From positions 257,001 through 321,000 of the forward strand of contig NZ_ATHQ01000001.1 of assembly GCF_000523275.1 (NCBI RefSeq): a stretch of 64,000 nt of DNA, read 5' to 3'. Position numbers and translations under genes: made by a program. Source of the stretch: Lebetimonas sp. JH292. GTDB lineage: Bacteria > Campylobacterota > Campylobacteria > Campylobacterales > Nautiliaceae. The notes under the pieces are model-generated. The model was not told the DNA's origin and did no database searches. It saw only the letters and a list, made by a program, of their open reading frames with translations. Shown here in pieces: positions 8,507 to 18,065 of the stretch; the stretch's first letter is position 1; each line of letters opens with the position of its first letter.

Positions 8507-9808
8507 TTATCTCCTCTTTATTATTTCTTTAAGATACGGCAACATTGCTGTATATAAATCTTTTATTTCCGCCCCGTGTTTTTCATTTATTAAAAGTTCC
8601 CTCAAAGGCATAAAAAGTTTTTTACCTTTAAGAGATGTGTTTTTCATAACTCTTTTTTTAAAATCATCATAACTCTCTTCCAATTCATTTTCTAAAATCT
8701 CTTTTTTTAATATTTCTCTTTCATTTTTAAACTCTTCATCTTCGCTTTTTTCAAAAATCTTATTAAATTTTTCTTTTATCTCTTTTAAAGTAGAACTTTC
8801 GTCTCTTAAAATCTCAAGCAGATTTTCATAAATTTTATTTACTTTAAAAAGTTTAAATAAATCAGTTAATTTTTTCAAATGCTGCTGATTTATAAATTTA
8901 AGTTTTTCTATATCAAATTTGGCAGGCGCACGGGAAATTTTGGTTAAATCAAAAAATTCCACAGCCTCTTCAAGGGTAAATATTTCTTTTTCGAAGCTGT
9001 TTCCAAGCAATATCAGGTAATTGGCAATGGCTTCGGGTAAAAAGCCTTCGTCAAGCAGCCATTTTACACTGCTTGCATTATCCCTTTTGCTCATTTTTTT
9101 GCCCTCAGTATTTAAAATAATAGGCAAATGCGCATATTCTATTTCTTTATCATATCCGATTAAATTTCTTATATGAATCTGTTTTGGTGTATTGCTTAAA
9201 TGGTCTTCCCCCCTGATAACGAGAGTTATATCATAAATCATATCATCAATTGCACAGGCGAAATTGTATGTAGGAGTTTTATCGGCCCTGAGGATAATAA
9301 AACTGTCGACTTCAAACGGGGAAAATTCCATCTCTCCTTTTATTAAATCTTTAAATTTTATATTTTTATCAGGCTTTTTAATTCTTACAACATATTTTTT
9401 ATTTTCTTTTATATATTTTTGGAATGTTTTTTCGTCTAAATATTCACATTTACCGGAATATCTGTAAGGTCTTTTTTCGATTTTTGCCTTTTCTCTTTCA
9501 AAATTAATATCAGCTTCTGTGCAAAAACAGGCAAACGCTTTTTTTTCTTTTAAAAGTCTGTTTGCCATTTCCCCATGCAGATGAAAATTTCCGGACTGAT
9601 AAACAACCTGGTCATATTTTATTCCAAAAAGATTTAGAATATCGAGTATTTCTTTATCTTTTCCCTCGATATTTCTTTCTTTATCCGTATCTTCAATTCT
9701 TACTAAATATTTTTCATTTCTCTGTTTTGCAACTATATAATTAAAAATGGCAACCCTTAGGTTCCCAATATGCATATCCCCCGTTGGACTAGGTGCAAAT
9801 CTTAACAT
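8507..9808 (-). CDS. gltX2: glutamyl-tRNA synthetase, GltX2 type
   Basis: Class I synthetase. The N-terminus MLRFAPSPTGDMHIGNLRVA carries the HIGH-type motif (HIGN), and KMSKR is present in GKKMSKRDNASS near residue 240. 433 residues, shorter than the usual 460-480. Helicobacter and Campylobacter have two GltX paralogues; the one starting (M)(L/Y)RFAPSPTGDMHIGN is the GltX2 form, shown in H. pylori to charge tRNA-Gln with glutamate for later amidation by GatCAB. By N-terminal resemblance this is that form. The activity is inferred; the synthetase family is certain. Confidence 0.9.
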   Translation of the reverse strand: MLRFAPSPTGDMHIGNLRVAIFNYIVAKQRNEKYLVRIEDTDKERNIEGKDKEILDILNLFGIKYDQVVYQSGNFHLHGEMANRLLKEKKAFACFCTEADINFEREKAKIEKRPYRYSGKCEYLDEKTFQKYIKENKKYVVRIKKPDKNIKFKDLIKGEMEFSPFEVDSFIILRADKTPTYNFACAIDDMIYDITLVIRGEDHLSNTPKQIHIRNLIGYDKEIEYAHLPIILNTEGKKMSKRDNASSVKWLLDEGFLPEAIANYLILLGNSFEKEIFTLEEAVEFFDLTKISRAPAKFDIEKLKFINQQHLKKLTDLFKLFKVNKIYENLLEILRDESSTLKEIKEKFNKIFEKSEDEEFKNEREILKKEILENELEESYDDFKKRVMKNTSLKGKKLFMPLRELLINEKHGAEIKDLYTAMLPYLKEIIKRR

Positions 9809-9817
9809 TTATTTCCT

Positions 9818-10192
9818 TTAAAAAAATTTAAATACGGCTAAAACTATCATAATAATAAACATTAAATAGTTAATCCAGTATAAAACATTATAAAAATAAT
9901 ATGTAAATTTTTTCTTTTTTATTAAAAAATAAAATAAAATTATATTTTCTATCATAACTGCGATAAAAAATGTAAGTTTCACATGCAGCCAAACACCGGT
10001 TTTTGCCGCCGCCGGGTTTAATAAAATCAGTTTTGTCCCGTCAAATAAAACCAGCAACATAAAAACAAGGCTCAAAACACCAAAAAATAATTTATCTTTT
10101 AAATCATTTTGTAAAGATTTGATAAACTGCAAAAAAAATACTCCGTAACTAAAAAACAAAATTATATGCATACCATAAATCCAAAAATACAT
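9818..10192 (-). CDS. four-helix inner-membrane protein of unknown function
   Basis: 124 residues, almost entirely hydrophobic, with about four membrane spans (near 5-23, 35-53, 68-88, 98-121). A central loop LLNPAAAKTGVWLHVKLTF carries a His in a helix-start context, a layout seen in small haem- or quinone-associated membrane proteins such as SirB/CopD-like families. That resemblance is weak and I assign no function. It starts the gltX2-yggT-slt transcription unit, ten bases upstream of gltX2. Confidence 0.65.
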   Translation of the reverse strand: MYFWIYGMHIILFFSYGVFFLQFIKSLQNDLKDKLFFGVLSLVFMLLVLFDGTKLILLNPAAAKTGVWLHVKLTFFIAVMIENIILFYFLIKKKKFTYYFYNVLYWINYLMFIIMIVLAVFKFF

Positions 10193-10284
10193 TTTTAGCC
10201 TTTTTGATGGAAATTATAACAAAAATTAAAACAAAAAACTTAAATATTTAGTGTCTGATACTTTTCTAACTTTTAATTAACAAA

Positions 10285-10298
10285 AGCCCGAAAGGGCT
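10285..10298 (-). terminator. rho-independent terminator of clpB
   Basis: Just after the clpB stop, the transcript can form AGCCC-TTTC-GGGCT (5-bp GC-rich stem, 4-nt loop) followed by a short T run (TTTG then AT-rich sequence). It is one of the few GC-rich hairpins in the window. Confidence 0.7.
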
Positions 10299-10303
10299 GA
10301 GGA

Positions 10304-12916
10304 TTATTTATGATATCTGCCGGCTTCTGCGCCGTTTACTTTAACCACTATAAAGTCTCCGTCTGTATCAAATTCCACTTTATCTCCGTCTTTAACTTTG
10401 CCTTCAAGAATAAGTTCTGCCAATGTATCTTCTATAACTTCAGCCATTGCCCTTTTAAGAGGCCTTGCACCAAATACCGGGTCAAATCCGACTTCCGCAA
10501 TAAAATCTTTTGCACTTTCGCTTAAGATTAATTCAATATCCCTGTTGGCAAGTCTTGTTGTAATTTTTCTTAAAAGAATTTCAACAATCTGTTTAACCTG
10601 TTCTTTTCCTAAAGGATTAAATACAACCACATCGTCAAGTCTGTTTAAAAATTCAGGTTTCATTCTTCTTTTAAGTTCTGCCCATACAGCTTCTTTTCTG
10701 CCCTGAGCATCTTTTATTTCCATAATAATATCGCTTGCAATATTACTTGTTAGAATAATTATTGTGTTTTTAAAATCTACCGTTACACCTTTATTATCTG
10801 TAAGCCTTCCGTCATCAAGCACCTGCAATAAGATGTTAAACACGTCCGGATGTGCTTTTTCAATCTCATCAAATAAAACTACACTGTAAGGTTTTCTTCT
10901 CACAGCTTCGGTTAACTGGCCGCCTTCTTCATATCCCACATATCCAGGCGCGGCACCGATTAGTTTTGATACACTTATTTTATCCATATATTCACTCATA
11001 TCAAATCTTATCATTGCCTTTTCATCATCAAACAAAAATCTTGCTAATGTTTTTGCTGTTTCTGTTTTACCAACACCTGTAGGACCTAAGAACATAAAGC
11101 TGCCTATCGGTCTGTTTGGGTCACCAAGTCCTGCTTTATTTCTCTTAATTGCTCTGGCAACAGCTTTTAGGGCTTCATCCTGTCCTACAACCCATTTTTT
11201 AAGTTCATCTTCAATATGCAATATTTTTTCAAGTTCGCTTTGAAGCATTTTATTTACAGGAATTCCAGTCCATTTGCTTACAACATCGGCAACCGCTTCT
11301 TCATCAACAGCATTTTTAAGAAGAGTTCCGTGTTTTTGCATTTCTTCCCATTTTTTCTCAAGTTCTTCCACTTTTTTTCTGAGTTCTACAATTTTCCCGT
11401 ATTCAATTTCGGCAGCTTTGGTAAAATCACCTTCTCTTTTTGCAATTTCAGCCTGGGTTTTTAGTTTTTCAATTTCTTCTTTTGTTTCGGCAATAGATTT
11501 CAATACCCTTTTTTCTTCTTCAAATTTACTTTCAAGTTTTCTTTTTTCTTCTTCAAGGTTTGCAAGTTCTTTTTCTATTTCATTTAATCTTTTTTCTATT
11601 TTTTCTTTATTTGCGCTGCTTTCAAGTTCAAGCTGTAAAGCCTCTTTTTCAACCATAATCTGTTCAATTTCTCTTTTTATTTTGGCAAGTTCAAACGGTT
11701 CGCTTTCTATCTGCATTCTAATCTCAGCCGCTGCTTCGTCAATTGCGTCAATTGCCTTATCGGGTAAAAACCTGTCACTTATATATCTGTCGGTAAGTTT
11801 TGCAGCCGCAACCAAAGCTTCGTCTTTAATCAATACCTGATGGTGGGCTTCAAGTCTTTCTTTAAGACCTCTTAAAATTCTGATTGCCTCATTTACACTC
11901 GGCTCATCGACCATTACAGGCTGGAATCTTCTTTGAAGCGCAGCGTCTTTTTCAAAATATTTCCTGTATTCTTTTAAAGTTGTCGCACCTATAGTTCTTA
12001 GCTCACCTCTTGCAAGTGCCGGTTTTAGAATATTTGCCGCGTCCATACTTCCTTCGCTTGCACCTGCCCCTACTATTGTATGAATCTCATCTATAAACAA
12101 AATTACATCTGGATTTGCTTTTACTTCATCGACAACCGCTTTAAGTCTGTCTTCAAATTCACCCCTGTATTTTGCCCCGGCGATTAATGCTGTCATATCA
12201 AGAGCGATTAATCTTCTGTTTTGAAGACTTGTAGGCACCTCTTTTTTTACAATTCTCTGGGCCAGACCTTCAACCAATGCTGTTTTACCGACACCAGGTT
12301 CACCGAGCAATATAGGATTATTTTTTGTTTTTCTGATTAAAATCTGCATCATTCTGTTTATTTCTTCGTCTCTTCCGATTACCGGGTCAAGTTCCCCTGC
12401 CCTTGCTTTTGCCGTTAAGTCAATTCCGTATTTGTTTAATGAATCAAGATTTTCATCCGCACTTTTTGTTTCTATTTTTTTCTCACCCCTTATTGCTTCA
12501 AGTGTTTTTTTAAGTTCCATTAAATCTACAAATTTACCCAGTGTATCTTTAAATGAATCAATATTTGCAATAAGCCATGTGTCAACAGCTATATATTTAT
12601 CCCCAAATCTTGTGGCAAGCGCTTCGGCATTTTGCAGACTTTGGATTAATTCTCTTCCTATTTTAATAGATTCTTTTGTAATGTTGTCTACCTTTGGAAG
12701 TCTGTCAACAGCGCTTTTTAATTCAAGTTCTATTGCAGTTTTATCCACCCCCATTTTATTAAATGCCTGGTTAAGTACTGTATTTGTATTTGTTACAAGC
12801 CCCCATACCACATGCAGCGGATGCACTTCAGGGTTTTTATTATGAAGCGCCAGACTTAGCCCGCTTTCAATTGATTCCATCATCTGATTTGTTAATTTTT
12901 CAAATAATTTTTCCAT
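10304..12916 (-). CDS. clpB: disaggregase chaperone ClpB
   Basis: Hsp100 ATPase that extracts proteins from aggregates together with DnaK. 870 residues: N-domain, first AAA+ module with Walker [13 protein letters not shown] and Walker [16 protein letters not shown], a long coiled-coil middle domain (about 400-530, heavily charged), second AAA+ module with [12 protein letters not shown] and [15 protein letters not shown], and a C-terminal D2 domain. Strong ribosome binding site GGAGGAAGATA before ATG 12916. It is divergent from ctpA. A near-consensus sigma-70 promoter with a HAIR-like site lies upstream, suggesting HspR control as in Helicobacter and Campylobacter. Confidence 0.97.
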   Translation of the reverse strand: MEKLFEKLTNQMMESIESGLSLALHNKNPEVHPLHVVWGLVTNTNTVLNQAFNKMGVDKTAIELELKSAVDRLPKVDNITKESIKIGRELIQSLQNAEALATRFGDKYIAVDTWLIANIDSFKDTLGKFVDLMELKKTLEAIRGEKKIETKSADENLDSLNKYGIDLTAKARAGELDPVIGRDEEINRMMQILIRKTKNNPILLGEPGVGKTALVEGLAQRIVKKEVPTSLQNRRLIALDMTALIAGAKYRGEFEDRLKAVVDEVKANPDVILFIDEIHTIVGAGASEGSMDAANILKPALARGELRTIGATTLKEYRKYFEKDAALQRRFQPVMVDEPSVNEAIRILRGLKERLEAHHQVLIKDEALVAAAKLTDRYISDRFLPDKAIDAIDEAAAEIRMQIESEPFELAKIKREIEQIMVEKEALQLELESSANKEKIEKRLNEIEKELANLEEEKRKLESKFEEEKRVLKSIAETKEEIEKLKTQAEIAKREGDFTKAAEIEYGKIVELRKKVEELEKKWEEMQKHGTLLKNAVDEEAVADVVSKWTGIPVNKMLQSELEKILHIEDELKKWVVGQDEALKAVARAIKRNKAGLGDPNRPIGSFMFLGPTGVGKTETAKTLARFLFDDEKAMIRFDMSEYMDKISVSKLIGAAPGYVGYEEGGQLTEAVRRKPYSVVLFDEIEKAHPDVFNILLQVLDDGRLTDNKGVTVDFKNTIIILTSNIASDIIMEIKDAQGRKEAVWAELKRRMKPEFLNRLDDVVVFNPLGKEQVKQIVEILLRKITTRLANRDIELILSESAKDFIAEVGFDPVFGARPLKRAMAEVIEDTLAELILEGKVKDGDKVEFDTDGDFIVVKVNGAEAGRYHK

Positions 12917-12947
12917 TATCTTCCTCCTTAAAGTTTTAGTTAATGTT

Positions 12948-12978
12948 ATTATATCAAATTGAGTGTGTTTATGTCAAG
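12948..12978 (-). promoter_or_regulatory. clpB promoter with HAIR-like HspR operator
   Basis: On the minus strand, TTGACA (12977-12972) and TATAAT (12953-12948) are separated by 18 bases. Overlapping the -35 and spacer is CTTGACA-N7-ACTCAAT (12978-12958), which matches the HAIR consensus CTTGAGT-N7-ACTCAAG at 11 of 14 arm positions. HspR is the known heat-shock repressor of this phylum. Binding is inferred. Confidence 0.65.
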
Positions 12979-13010
12979 TTTTTAATATTGCTTTTTATAA
13001 ATTTTTTAAT

Positions 13011-13086
13011 CTACTCACAACTCACTACTCACTATTTTCACTACTCACTATTTTCACAACTCACTATTTTCACTACTAACTATTTT
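13011..13086. repeat. heptad (TGARTWG) repeat array upstream of ctpA
   Basis: Read on the minus strand this is a run of units TGAGTAG, TGAGTTG and TGAAAATAG. The 7-base unit is the same as in the arrays at 35.1, 40.2, 42.9 and 46.5 kb. It lies in the clpB-ctpA spacer, outside both promoters. Confidence 0.8.
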
Positions 13087-13110
13087 ATGCCATTGAAATT
13101 TATTTCCAAT

Positions 13111-13116
13111 TATAAT
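13111..13116 (+). promoter_or_regulatory. -10 element upstream of ctpA
   Basis: TATAAT 28 bases before the ctpA ATG, with AAGGAAA as ribosome binding site. No clear -35. Confidence 0.5.
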
Positions 13117-13143
13117 AGAATTTCATAAAAAAGGAAATTTTTA

Positions 13144-14388
13144 ATGAAAAAATTAATCTTAGCCGTTTTTATGGTGGTTTCTTTATTTGCAGAAACCAAA
13201 GAAACTCGTCTCGCAGCTTACGAAAAATTTGTAAAAGTGGTAAATATTATAGAGGCATATTATGTGGATGAACTTAATACAACCACTATAATTAATAAAG
13301 CACTAAAAGGCCTTTTACCAAATCTTGACCCGCATTCGAGCTATCTTGACAAAAAGGCTTATCAGGAATTAAAAGTTCAGACAACAGGCGAATTCGGAGG
13401 CTTAGGAATTGTAATAGGCATAAAAAACGGTGTTTTAACAGTCATTTCACCAATTGATGACACCCCGGCATATAAAGCGGGACTAAAAGCCGGAGACATT
13501 ATTTTAAAAATAAACGGCAAAGCAACACTTGATTTGACACTTGACGAAGATGTCAATTTATTAAGAGGAAAACCTGGTACAAAAGTAACTCTTACAGTCG
13601 TAAGAAAAGGAAAAACATTTGATGTAACAATTACAAGGGCAATTATTAAAATCAAATCGGTTAAAGCTTATGCTCTGCAAAATTATCCTTCCATCGAATA
13701 TATAAGAATCAGCAGCTTTGATAAAAATATTGTAAGTTCTCTTAAAAAAATCCTTGTAAATCTTAAAAAATACCATAAAAAAGGTATTATAATTGATTTA
13801 AGAAACAATCCGGGCGGACTTTTGAACCAGGCTGTGGGCACGCTCGATTTATTTATCGACAAAGGCGTTTTAGTTTCACAAAAAGGAAGGGTTCCAAGTG
13901 AAAATCAGGTATTCTATGCACATTCAAGCGGAACATACAAAAACATTCCTATCGTTGTACTCGTTAACGGGGGAAGCGCAAGTGCAAGTGAAATAGTGAG
14001 CGGGGCACTGCAAGACAAAAAAAGAGCGGTAATAGTGGGAGAAACCACTTTTGGAAAAGGAAGCGTTCAGGCAATAATACCTGTAAATAAAAATGAAGCT
14101 GTAAGATTAACTGTTGCAAGATATTATTTGCCAAGCGGAAGAACAATTCAAGCAAAAGGTGTAACACCAGATATTATAGTTCATCCTGCGAAAATCGAAA
14201 AAGTTAATGAAAATGAAGATGCCTTAATAAAAGAATCCGAACTTAAAAATCATTTAAGAGCAGAACTAAATAAAACTAAACCTAAAAAAACAAAATATAA
14301 TCAAAAAATTAAAAAAACAGACAATGATTTACAGCTTATTACAGGGGCAAATATTTTAAAAGCACTGATAATTGCGAATCAAAAATAA
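13144..14388 (+). CDS. ctpA: carboxy-terminal processing protease, S41 family
   Basis: Periplasmic serine protease that trims or degrades proteins from their C-termini. 414 residues: signal peptide MKKLILAVFMVVSLFA, a PDZ domain (GGLGIVIGIKNGVLTVISP... AGLKAGDIILKINGK), then the S41 core with Ser in NGGSASASEIVSGAL and Lys in ETTFGKGSVQAI, the Ser-Lys dyad of CtpA/Prc. The C-terminal 60 residues are lysine-rich. Followed nine bases later by purC; C. jejuni has the same clpB / ctpA-purC-purS-purQ neighbourhood as I recall. Confidence 0.95.
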   Translation: MKKLILAVFMVVSLFAETKETRLAAYEKFVKVVNIIEAYYVDELNTTTIINKALKGLLPNLDPHSSYLDKKAYQELKVQTTGEFGGLGIVIGIKNGVLTVISPIDDTPAYKAGLKAGDIILKINGKATLDLTLDEDVNLLRGKPGTKVTLTVVRKGKTFDVTITRAIIKIKSVKAYALQNYPSIEYIRISSFDKNIVSSLKKILVNLKKYHKKGIIIDLRNNPGGLLNQAVGTLDLFIDKGVLVSQKGRVPSENQVFYAHSSGTYKNIPIVVLVNGGSASASEIVSGALQDKKRAVIVGETTFGKGSVQAIIPVNKNEAVRLTVARYYLPSGRTIQAKGVTPDIIVHPAKIEKVNENEDALIKESELKNHLRAELNKTKPKKTKYNQKIKKTDNDLQLITGANILKALIIANQK

Positions 14389-14397
14389 GGAGAATAA

Positions 14398-15105
14398 ATG
14401 CAACTTTTATATGAAGGAAAAGCAAAAAGAATATACAAAGCGCAAAATCCGGATGAAGTAATATGTGAATTTAAAGACTCCCTGACAGCTTTTAACGGTG
14501 TAAAAGCGGCAAGCGAAAGTGGAAAAGGAGAATTAAACTGTGCCATTACCACACTGATTTTTGAAGCTTTACAAAAAAAAGGAATACCGACACATCTGAT
14601 AAAACAGATAGACAACACTAAACTGCTTGTTAAAAAAGTCGATATAATTCCAATAGAAGTGGTACTCAGAAACATTGCGGCAGGAAGCCTGTCTAAAAGG
14701 CTTGGACTTAAAGAAGGTAAAAAACTACCTTTTACCATAATAGAATTTTATTATAAAAATGACGAATTAAACGATCCTTTAATAAATGACGACCATGCAA
14801 TAATTTTAAATTTGGTAGATAATAGAAAAGAACTTGACATATTAAGAGAATACGGCAGAAAAATAAATGAATTCTTAACCGGATTTTTCGATAAAATCGG
14901 GCTTATTTTAGTTGATTTTAAAGTGGAATTCGGCAAAGACAAAAACGGAAATATTATTTTGGCTGATGAAATAACACCCGACAGCTGCAGATTATGGGAT
15001 AAAAAAACAGGTAAAAAAATGGATAAAGATTTATTTAGATTCGATTTGGGAGATATTAAAGAGGCATACAGTGAAATATTGAAAAGATTAAAGGAAGCAA
15101 AATGA
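14398..15105 (+). CDS. purC: phosphoribosylaminoimidazole-succinocarboxamide synthase
   Basis: SAICAR synthetase joins CAIR and aspartate in purine synthesis. 235 residues, the usual length for the short bacterial form. Motifs: LLYEGKAKRIYKA at the start, NIAAGSLSKR, and DEITPDSCRLWDKKTGKKMDKD. The stop overlaps purS by ATGA, so purC-purS-purQ are translationally coupled. Confidence 0.97.
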   Translation: MQLLYEGKAKRIYKAQNPDEVICEFKDSLTAFNGVKAASESGKGELNCAITTLIFEALQKKGIPTHLIKQIDNTKLLVKKVDIIPIEVVLRNIAAGSLSKRLGLKEGKKLPFTIIEFYYKNDELNDPLINDDHAIILNLVDNRKELDILREYGRKINEFLTGFFDKIGLILVDFKVEFGKDKNGNIILADEITPDSCRLWDKKTGKKMDKDLFRFDLGDIKEAYSEILKRLKEAK

Positions 15106-15341
15106 AAATTGAAGTGAACGTTCATTTAAAAAAAGGGGTACTTGACCCTCAGGGAAAAGCTGTAAAGCATGCTCTTGAAACGCTCGGCTTTAATAATGTG
15201 GAAGACGTAAGGGTCGGAAAACAGATTTTACTAAACATAAATACAGATAACAAAGAAAAAGCAATAGAGGATGCTAAAAAAATGGCAGACGAACTGCTTG
15301 CAAATCCTGTAATTGAAAATTATGAAATAGAGGTTAAATAA
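15102..15341 (+). CDS. purS: FGAM synthase subunit PurS
   Basis: Small structural subunit that bridges PurL and PurQ in the three-part formylglycinamidine ribonucleotide synthase. 79 residues with GVLDPQGKAVKHALETLG and DVRVGKQI, diagnostic for PurS. Overlaps purC by 4 bases and purQ by 1 base. PurL is not in this window. Confidence 0.95.
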   Translation: MKIEVNVHLKKGVLDPQGKAVKHALETLGFNNVEDVRVGKQILLNINTDNKEKAIEDAKKMADELLANPVIENYEIEVK

Positions 15342-16006
15342 TGTTAGTGGGGGTCGTTGTATTTCCGGGTACCAATTGTGACAGAGACACCAAATGGGCT
15401 TTTGAAAAAATAGGAGCTAAGGCTGAATTCATCTGGCATACCGATAAATTAAAAAATTATGATTTGGTAATACTCCCCGGGGGATTCAGCTATGGAGATT
15501 ATTTAAGAAGCGGGGCAATTGCAAGATTTTCTCCAATAATGAATGATGTAACAGAGTATGCAAAAAAAGGCGGCTTTGTTCTTGGAATTTGTAACGGTTT
15601 TCAAATTTTATTAGAATCACATCTTCTCCCTGGTGCCATGACAAGAAATGAGAATTTGCATTTTATTTCCAAATTTCACCATTTAAAAATAATAAACAAT
15701 GAAAATAAATTTTTACAAAATTTTGAAGCCGGAGATATTATAAATATTCCTATAGCACATGCGGAAGGCAATTATAAAGTGGATAGTGAGACTCTAAAAA
15801 AAATGTATGATAAAGGGCAGGTAATATTAAAATACTGTGATAAAGACGGAAAAGAATTAAATCCAAACGGAAGCGACGACTCCATAGCCGGTATATGTAA
15901 CGAAAATAAAAACGTATTCGGGCTTATGCCCCATCCGGAAAGGGCAATGGAGAGCATTTTGGGAGGAAATGACGGTATAAAAATGCTTGAAGGATTCTTA
16001 AAATGA
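15341..16006 (+). CDS. purQ: FGAM synthase glutaminase subunit PurQ
   Basis: Class I glutamine amidotransferase that supplies ammonia to PurL. 221 residues. Nucleophile Cys in FVLGICNGFQ, oxyanion region VVFPGTNCDRDT, and the His-x-Glu part of the triad in LMPHPERAME. Part of the coupled purC-purS-purQ block. Confidence 0.97.
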   Translation: MLVGVVVFPGTNCDRDTKWAFEKIGAKAEFIWHTDKLKNYDLVILPGGFSYGDYLRSGAIARFSPIMNDVTEYAKKGGFVLGICNGFQILLESHLLPGAMTRNENLHFISKFHHLKIINNENKFLQNFEAGDIINIPIAHAEGNYKVDSETLKKMYDKGQVILKYCDKDGKELNPNGSDDSIAGICNENKNVFGLMPHPERAMESILGGNDGIKMLEGFLK

Positions 16007-17109
16007 AAAAATTATTACTTTTTTTACTTATACCGGTTTTTATTTTAGCGTATAGAATTGATATTCAAAAATGGAATAAATTTTCCACATTTTACGGATT
16101 TTTAAAACAAAACAGCCTTCCATATTCAATTTATTATAATTTACCGGCCAAGCTTAAAAGATATGTAAGAAATATTGCCAAAAACGAAACAATTTTTATA
16201 TTAAGGGAAAACAATAATTTTAAAGAAGCCCTAATTCCAATAAATTCACAAAAGCAGCTGCAAATCATAAAAAACAACAACAAATACTTTACCAAAATTA
16301 TTCCTATAATTTACAATACAGAAGAAAAAGAAGTCAAGGTTACAATAAACAGTTATTTAAGTTATGATCTGTATAAAGCCACACATTTAAGCATTTTAAC
16401 CAATAAAATAATTAATATTTTTAATGACAGGGTAAATTTTAGAACACTTCCAAAAGGAACGACAATTTCAATAATTTATGATGAAAAGAAAAGGTTTTCC
16501 GAAATCAGGAATGTAAAAATTGTTTTTGCACAGATTAAAAACAGATTTTACAGCGTTAACGCATTTTTAAATCCTATTGATAACAGATATTATGATGAAA
16601 AAGGAAGAAGTCTTAGGGGAATGTTTTTAAAAGCCCCTTTAAGATATACCAGAATTTCTTCACCTTTTGGAATGAGGTTTCATCCTATTTTACATAAATG
16701 GAGAATGCATGACGGTGTTGATTTTGTAAATAAAATAGGAACACCAATCCACTCTGTAGCCGACGGTAAAATAATTTACAAAGGATGGATCAGGGGATAT
16801 GGCAGAAGCGTTGAAATAAGACATAAAAACGGATATATGACTTTGTATGCGCACCTTCACGGATGGCCAAGGGGAATATACGTAGGTAAATGGGTCAAAC
16901 AGGGAACAGTTATAGGGTATCTTGGAAACAGCGGACTCTCAACCGGTCCCCATTTACATTTTGGCGTTATGCACAATGGAAAATGGGTTAACCCCTTAAA
17001 ATTAAAAAACAATGTAAAAATCACCCTTTACGGAAAAAAGAGAAGAAGATTTTTTGCTTATATTAAACAGTTTACAAAAGAAAACAATATTAATATTGCT
17101 CTAAAATGA
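16003..17109 (+). CDS. M23-family murein endopeptidase
   Basis: Periplasmic zinc peptidase that cuts peptidoglycan cross-links. 368 residues: signal MKKLLLFLLIPVFILA, an N-terminal domain of about 200 residues, then a LytM core with SPFGMRFHPILHKWRMHDGVDF (zinc His and Asp), YAHLHGW and the HLHFGVMHNGKW motif, all zinc and catalytic residues present. The architecture resembles Helicobacter Csd3/HdpA-type enzymes, which shape the cell, but I cannot place the orthologue. Overlaps purQ and the next gene by ATGA, so it is transcribed with the purine genes. Confidence 0.9.
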   Translation: MKKLLLFLLIPVFILAYRIDIQKWNKFSTFYGFLKQNSLPYSIYYNLPAKLKRYVRNIAKNETIFILRENNNFKEALIPINSQKQLQIIKNNNKYFTKIIPIIYNTEEKEVKVTINSYLSYDLYKATHLSILTNKIINIFNDRVNFRTLPKGTTISIIYDEKKRFSEIRNVKIVFAQIKNRFYSVNAFLNPIDNRYYDEKGRSLRGMFLKAPLRYTRISSPFGMRFHPILHKWRMHDGVDFVNKIGTPIHSVADGKIIYKGWIRGYGRSVEIRHKNGYMTLYAHLHGWPRGIYVGKWVKQGTVIGYLGNSGLSTGPHLHFGVMHNGKWVNPLKLKNNVKITLYGKKRRRFFAYIKQFTKENNINIALK

Positions 17110-18065
17110 GAATAATCTTTTTTTTATTTTCTTTTTTATTTTTATATGCAGGCAATTTAATAATTACGTACCCCAATTTACAAAAATTTTATTATAAAAA
17201 CCAAATTATTAATTTAAAGGCCAAACTCATCACTTCAAATATAAATGATTTGAATTTTTCTTTAAATAAAGGGGAAATAAATTACACAAAGCCTAATCCT
17301 TATGTTTATTTATTAAATTTAAGATATAAAAACGATGGAAACAATACATTATTTATTACATCTGGCGATTTTAACAAAAGCATAAATCTAAGTTCATTAT
17401 ATAAAACAAAAGTCGTTGAAAATATTCCAAAATTTTGTAATGTAATAGCACAAAATTTAAAGATAATAAATCCTATTTCTACCAATATAAACAATAAAAT
17501 TTTATTATCATTTACTATTAAAACAAAAAATGCAAATTTAGAGGATTTTAAATTAACAAATGATGAAAATCTTACTATGATTAATAAAAACGAAGCCGCC
17601 TATTTTACCTATTTACCAAAAAACACCAAAAATTTTATTTTTTATTATTTTAATACCGATATTCAAAATTACAAAAAAATATCTATACCGATAATTTTAA
17701 AAGAAAAAACAATAAGTACACAAACAGACATTAATCCGGAAGAAAAAACGTTTTTTACCCCTGTAAACATTCTTATTTTAGTTATAATTGCATTTTTTAT
17801 ATTAATTTTCTTAATTTATCAAAAAATTTTATTATTGATAATTCCAATTATTTTATCAATTTACCTGATTATCTCCATTTTTCCAAAAGGAGAAAAGGTA
17901 TTAAAAAAGGATTCCAAAGTCAGAATTTTACCGACACAAAATTCAACGGTTTTTTATTCGCCTTTAGTGGATACAAAAGTTGAAATTTTAAATATCAAAA
18001 AAAATTACACAAAAATAAAAATCGACGGTAAAACAGGATGGGTAAAAAATGAAAATCTTAAATAG
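17106..18065 (+). CDS. membrane protein with extracytoplasmic N-domain and C-terminal SH3 domain
   Basis: 319 residues. N-terminal signal (RIIFFLFSFLFLYAG), a roughly 190-residue Asn- and Lys-rich domain exported to the periplasm, two adjacent hydrophobic helices (about 218-237 and 240-258), then a bacterial SH3-type module (VRILPTQNSTVFYSP... KIKIDGKTGWVKNENL). The layout suggests a protein-interaction or cell-wall role; BatD-like proteins are similarly arranged. Coupled to the M23 peptidase by ATGA, which favours a cell-envelope role. Function not assigned. Confidence 0.68.
   Translation: MRIIFFLFSFLFLYAGNLIITYPNLQKFYYKNQIINLKAKLITSNINDLNFSLNKGEINYTKPNPYVYLLNLRYKNDGNNTLFITSGDFNKSINLSSLYKTKVVENIPKFCNVIAQNLKIINPISTNINNKILLSFTIKTKNANLEDFKLTNDENLTMINKNEAAYFTYLPKNTKNFIFYYFNTDIQNYKKISIPIILKEKTISTQTDINPEEKTFFTPVNILILVIIAFFILIFLIYQKILLLIIPIILSIYLIISIFPKGEKVLKKDSKVRILPTQNSTVFYSPLVDTKVEILNIKKNYTKIKIDGKTGWVKNENLK

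Noticed and set aside
11274-11840. A 188-codon open frame opposite clpB
   Set aside because: Serine- and phenylalanine-rich shadow of the coiled-coil codons of clpB; no start signal or family features.
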